From Chloroflexota bacterium (GTDB lineage Bacteria > Chloroflexota > Limnocylindria > P2-11E), in assembly GCA_005889405.1 (NCBI GenBank), contig VBFY01000055.1, positions 22,376-86,375 on the forward strand: a stretch of DNA of 64,000 nucleotides, in the 5' to 3' direction. The notes beneath the pieces were generated by a model. It saw nothing but the letters and a program-made list of their open reading frames with translations, was not told where the DNA came from and ran no database searches. The stretch's first letter is position 1, and every line of letters starts with the position of its first letter. Shown one piece after another: positions 62,187 through 64,000 of the stretch. The translations under genes and the position numbers were made by a program.

Positions 62187-63134
62187 ATGAGGCGCTACAT
62201 CGTCGGGCGGCTCCTGTTGATGATCCCCACGCTCATCGGCGTTGCGATCCTCACGTTCGTGATCATGCGTGCCGTTCCCGGCGACATCGTCGCGCTGCGC
62301 TACGCCGGATCGAGCGTGCCGCAGGAGGTCATTGATCAGGAGCGCCACATCCTCGGCCTCGACAAGCCGATGTGGGCGCAGTTCGTGGATTGGATGACTT
62401 CGATCTCGCACCTCGATCTCGGGCAGTCGCTGTGGACCGGACATTCGGTCATAGAGGAATTGCAGGTCCGCATGCCGCTGTCGATCGAGCTCGCGGTGCT
62501 CGCGACGCTCTTCGCGGTCGCGCTCGCGATCCCCCTCGGCGTGGTCGCGGCGGTGAAGCAGGACAGCTGGGTCGATTACGCGATCCGCGTGTTCAGCATC
62601 GGCGGCCTCGCGATGCCCAGCTTCTGGATCGGCATCATGATGGTGCTGATCACCCTCACGCTGTGGGGCTGGGCGCCGCCGGTGGTCTTTACGCCGCTGT
62701 TCGACGATCCGGTCGCGAATCTCGCCGGACTCATCCTGCCTGCCGTCGCCGTCGGCTACCGGTACTCGGCGGTGTCGATGCGCATGACGCGCTCGACAGT
62801 GCTCGAGGTCCTGCGCGAGGACTACGTGCGGACCGCCCGTGCGAAGGGGCTGCGCGAGACGATCGTCGTCGTCCGGCACGCGCTGCGGAACGCCCTGCTG
62901 CCGGTCGTGACGGTAGTGAGTCTCGAGTTCGCGTTTCTCATCGGCGGTCTGGTCGTAACGGAGCAGGTCTTCAACCTCAACGGGATCGGCAAGCTGCTGG
63001 TCGACGCGGTCGCCCATCGCGATTACCCGCTCATCCAGGCGTTGGTCTTGCTGCTCGCGTCGGTGTTCGTGCTGGTGAACTTCGTGGTCGACCTCGTGTA
63101 CGTGGTGCTGGACCCACGGATCAGGTACTCGTAG
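62187..63134 (+). CDS. ABC permease, DppB/OppB family
   Basis: 315 residues, six membrane segments. N-terminal signature YIVGRLLLMIPTLIGVAILTFVIMRAVPGD, and EAA-loop DYVRTARAKGLRETIVVVRHALRNALLPVVT. Immediately precedes the second permease (ATG directly after its stop). Confidence 0.92.
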   Translation: MRRYIVGRLLLMIPTLIGVAILTFVIMRAVPGDIVALRYAGSSVPQEVIDQERHILGLDKPMWAQFVDWMTSISHLDLGQSLWTGHSVIEELQVRMPLSIELAVLATLFAVALAIPLGVVAAVKQDSWVDYAIRVFSIGGLAMPSFWIGIMMVLITLTLWGWAPPVVFTPLFDDPVANLAGLILPAVAVGYRYSAVSMRMTRSTVLEVLREDYVRTARAKGLRETIVVVRHALRNALLPVVTVVSLEFAFLIGGLVVTEQVFNLNGIGKLLVDAVAHRDYPLIQALVLLLASVFVLVNFVVDLVYVVLDPRIRYS

Positions 63135-64000
63135 ATGGTCGAGGCCGGACCCCGAATCGCTGCCGAGCGCACCTCGTCCGCGGAGGACATCGCGAAGCGC
63201 CGGTACCTCGAGTCGACCGGCCGTCGGCGCTTCGTGCGCTTCTGGGTCGACTTCGTCAAACGGCGCCCCCTCGGCACCGCAGGCGCTGTGCTCATCATCG
63301 TGATGCTCCTCGCGGCGGCGTTCGCCAACGTCATCGCGCCATACGACCCGACGGCGATCAACTTCCCGGACCTGCTCAAACCGCCATCGCCCGAGCATCT
63401 GCTCGGCGCCGACAACTTCGGCCGCGACGTCTTCTCGCGCGTCGTCTTCGGCTCGCGGACCGCGTTGCTCGTGGGGTTCAGCGCCTCGCTCGTCGGATGC
63501 ACCCTGGGCCTGATCCTCGGCGTGGTCGGGGCCTACCTCGGGGGGCGCACCGATCAGATCATCCAGCGGCTTATGGACGTTCTGCTGTCCTTCCCGCTCA
63601 TCGTCATCGCCATCGCCGTGGTCGCGGCGCTCGGAACGGGTGAGGACAAGATCATGAACGTCATCGCCGCGATCACGGTCCCGATCGTCCCGCGCGTCGC
63701 GCGCGTCGTGCGTTCGAGCGCGCTCAGCATCGTGCAGATGCCGTATATCGAGGCGACTCGATCGGTCGGAGCGGGCCCGATCCGCGTCATGTTCCGGCAC
63801 GTCGCTCCCAACGTCTTCGCCCCATACCTGATCATGCTGACCGCGTTCCTCGGTCAGGCGATCCTCCTGGAGGCATCGCTGTCGTTCCTGGGCCTCGGCG
63901 TGTTCGAGCCGACGCCGTCATGGGGACTGATGCTTCGCGGTGCGGGCATGCAGTTCCTCGAGCGGGCGCCGTGGCTCGCCATCGCACCCGGGGTCGCCAT
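63135..64000 (+). CDS. ABC permease, DppC/OppC family, 3' end cut by window
   Basis: 289 residues visible. N-terminal cytoplasmic stretch, FVKRRPLGTAGAVLIIVML, HLLGADNFGRDVFSRVVFGSRTALLVG, EAA-loop YIEATRSVGAGPIRVMFRHVAPN. ATG 63135 directly follows the upstream stop. ATP-binding subunits presumably lie beyond the window. Confidence 0.9.
   Translation, partial: MVEAGPRIAAERTSSAEDIAKRRYLESTGRRRFVRFWVDFVKRRPLGTAGAVLIIVMLLAAAFANVIAPYDPTAINFPDLLKPPSPEHLLGADNFGRDVFSRVVFGSRTALLVGFSASLVGCTLGLILGVVGAYLGGRTDQIIQRLMDVLLSFPLIVIAIAVVAALGTGEDKIMNVIAAITVPIVPRVARVVRSSALSIVQMPYIEATRSVGAGPIRVMFRHVAPNVFAPYLIMLTAFLGQAILLEASLSFLGLGVFEPTPSWGLMLRGAGMQFLERAPWLAIAPGVA

Noticed and set aside
62178..63800. 540-codon minus-strand frame opposite the two ABC permeases
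   Set aside because: Composition is almost entirely charged residues (Asp, Arg, His, Glu), the mirror of hydrophobic membrane codons. The permeases are clear family members.

Overview
The window is a gene-dense, high-GC bacterial chromosome segment with short spacers, many 4-nt start/stop overlaps and frequent GTG/TTG starts. The gene set suggests a monoderm-type member of the Terrabacteria, most likely an uncultivated Chloroflexota lineage. It has MurT/GatD for peptidoglycan amidation, a DarA-type c-di-AMP receptor with tmk, a holB-ricT pair, lipoprotein machinery with two adjacent lgt genes, Tad pilus genes without a secretin, a DUF5317 domain, and an inositol-phospholipid cluster like the actinobacterial one. 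No plasmid, phage or CRISPR locus was seen. The taxonomic call is inference; no rRNA gene is present.

Layout. 1-9.6 kb (mostly minus): two Lgt genes, secA, prs, a PHP phosphoesterase, a nucleotidyltransferase-like protein, a polytopic GT-C-like protein, comF and a DUF192 gene. 9.6-22.3 kb (minus): two Tad/Flp clusters. Cluster A has tadC, tadB, tadA, a CheY-ParA TadZ, a prepilin peptidase and a Flp pilin followed by a clear terminator. Cluster B has a fused TadB-TadC protein, tadA, a divergent tadZ, a CpaB-like protein, two TadE/TadG-like pseudopilins and a lipase-like hydrolase. Between them lie an RDD membrane protein, a broken phosphotransferase remnant and an unusual ICMT-NUDIX fusion. 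22.3-31.6 kb: a lipoprotein, a CGNR regulator, gatD-murT, a MerR regulator, a dodecin-like protein, an NtrC-type activator, a DUF5317-MFS fusion and an HD-GYP phosphodiesterase preceded by a leader peptide and terminator that look like an attenuator.

31.9-49.4 kb: a LuxR-type regulator, darA, tmk, an R3H-AAA ATPase, pdxT-pdxS, an HNH nuclease, two paralogous GT4 glycosyltransferases, a divergent arsM/arsR pair with a palindromic operator, holB-ricT, DinB, a polyprenyl diphosphate synthase and a class A PBP. Two families of interspersed repeats sit in and beside gene ends here. 49.4-55 kb: a regulated-looking ATPase unit, a GlsB-type protein, tRNA-Arg(CCG), tatC and rarA (overlapping tail to tail), a membrane protein and an ArsR-fold regulator.

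55-60.5 kb is the most coherent pathway: CDP-alcohol phosphatidyltransferase, inositol-3-phosphate synthase, two LpxL/PatA-type acyltransferases, a PHP phosphoesterase and a PimA-like glycosyltransferase, tightly packed on one strand. This reads as a phosphatidylinositol-mannoside-like glycolipid operon. The PHP protein is a candidate for the phosphatase step that makes PI from PI-phosphate. The window ends in a peptide/nickel-type ABC uptake operon (lipoprotein, two permeases, the last truncated by the edge).
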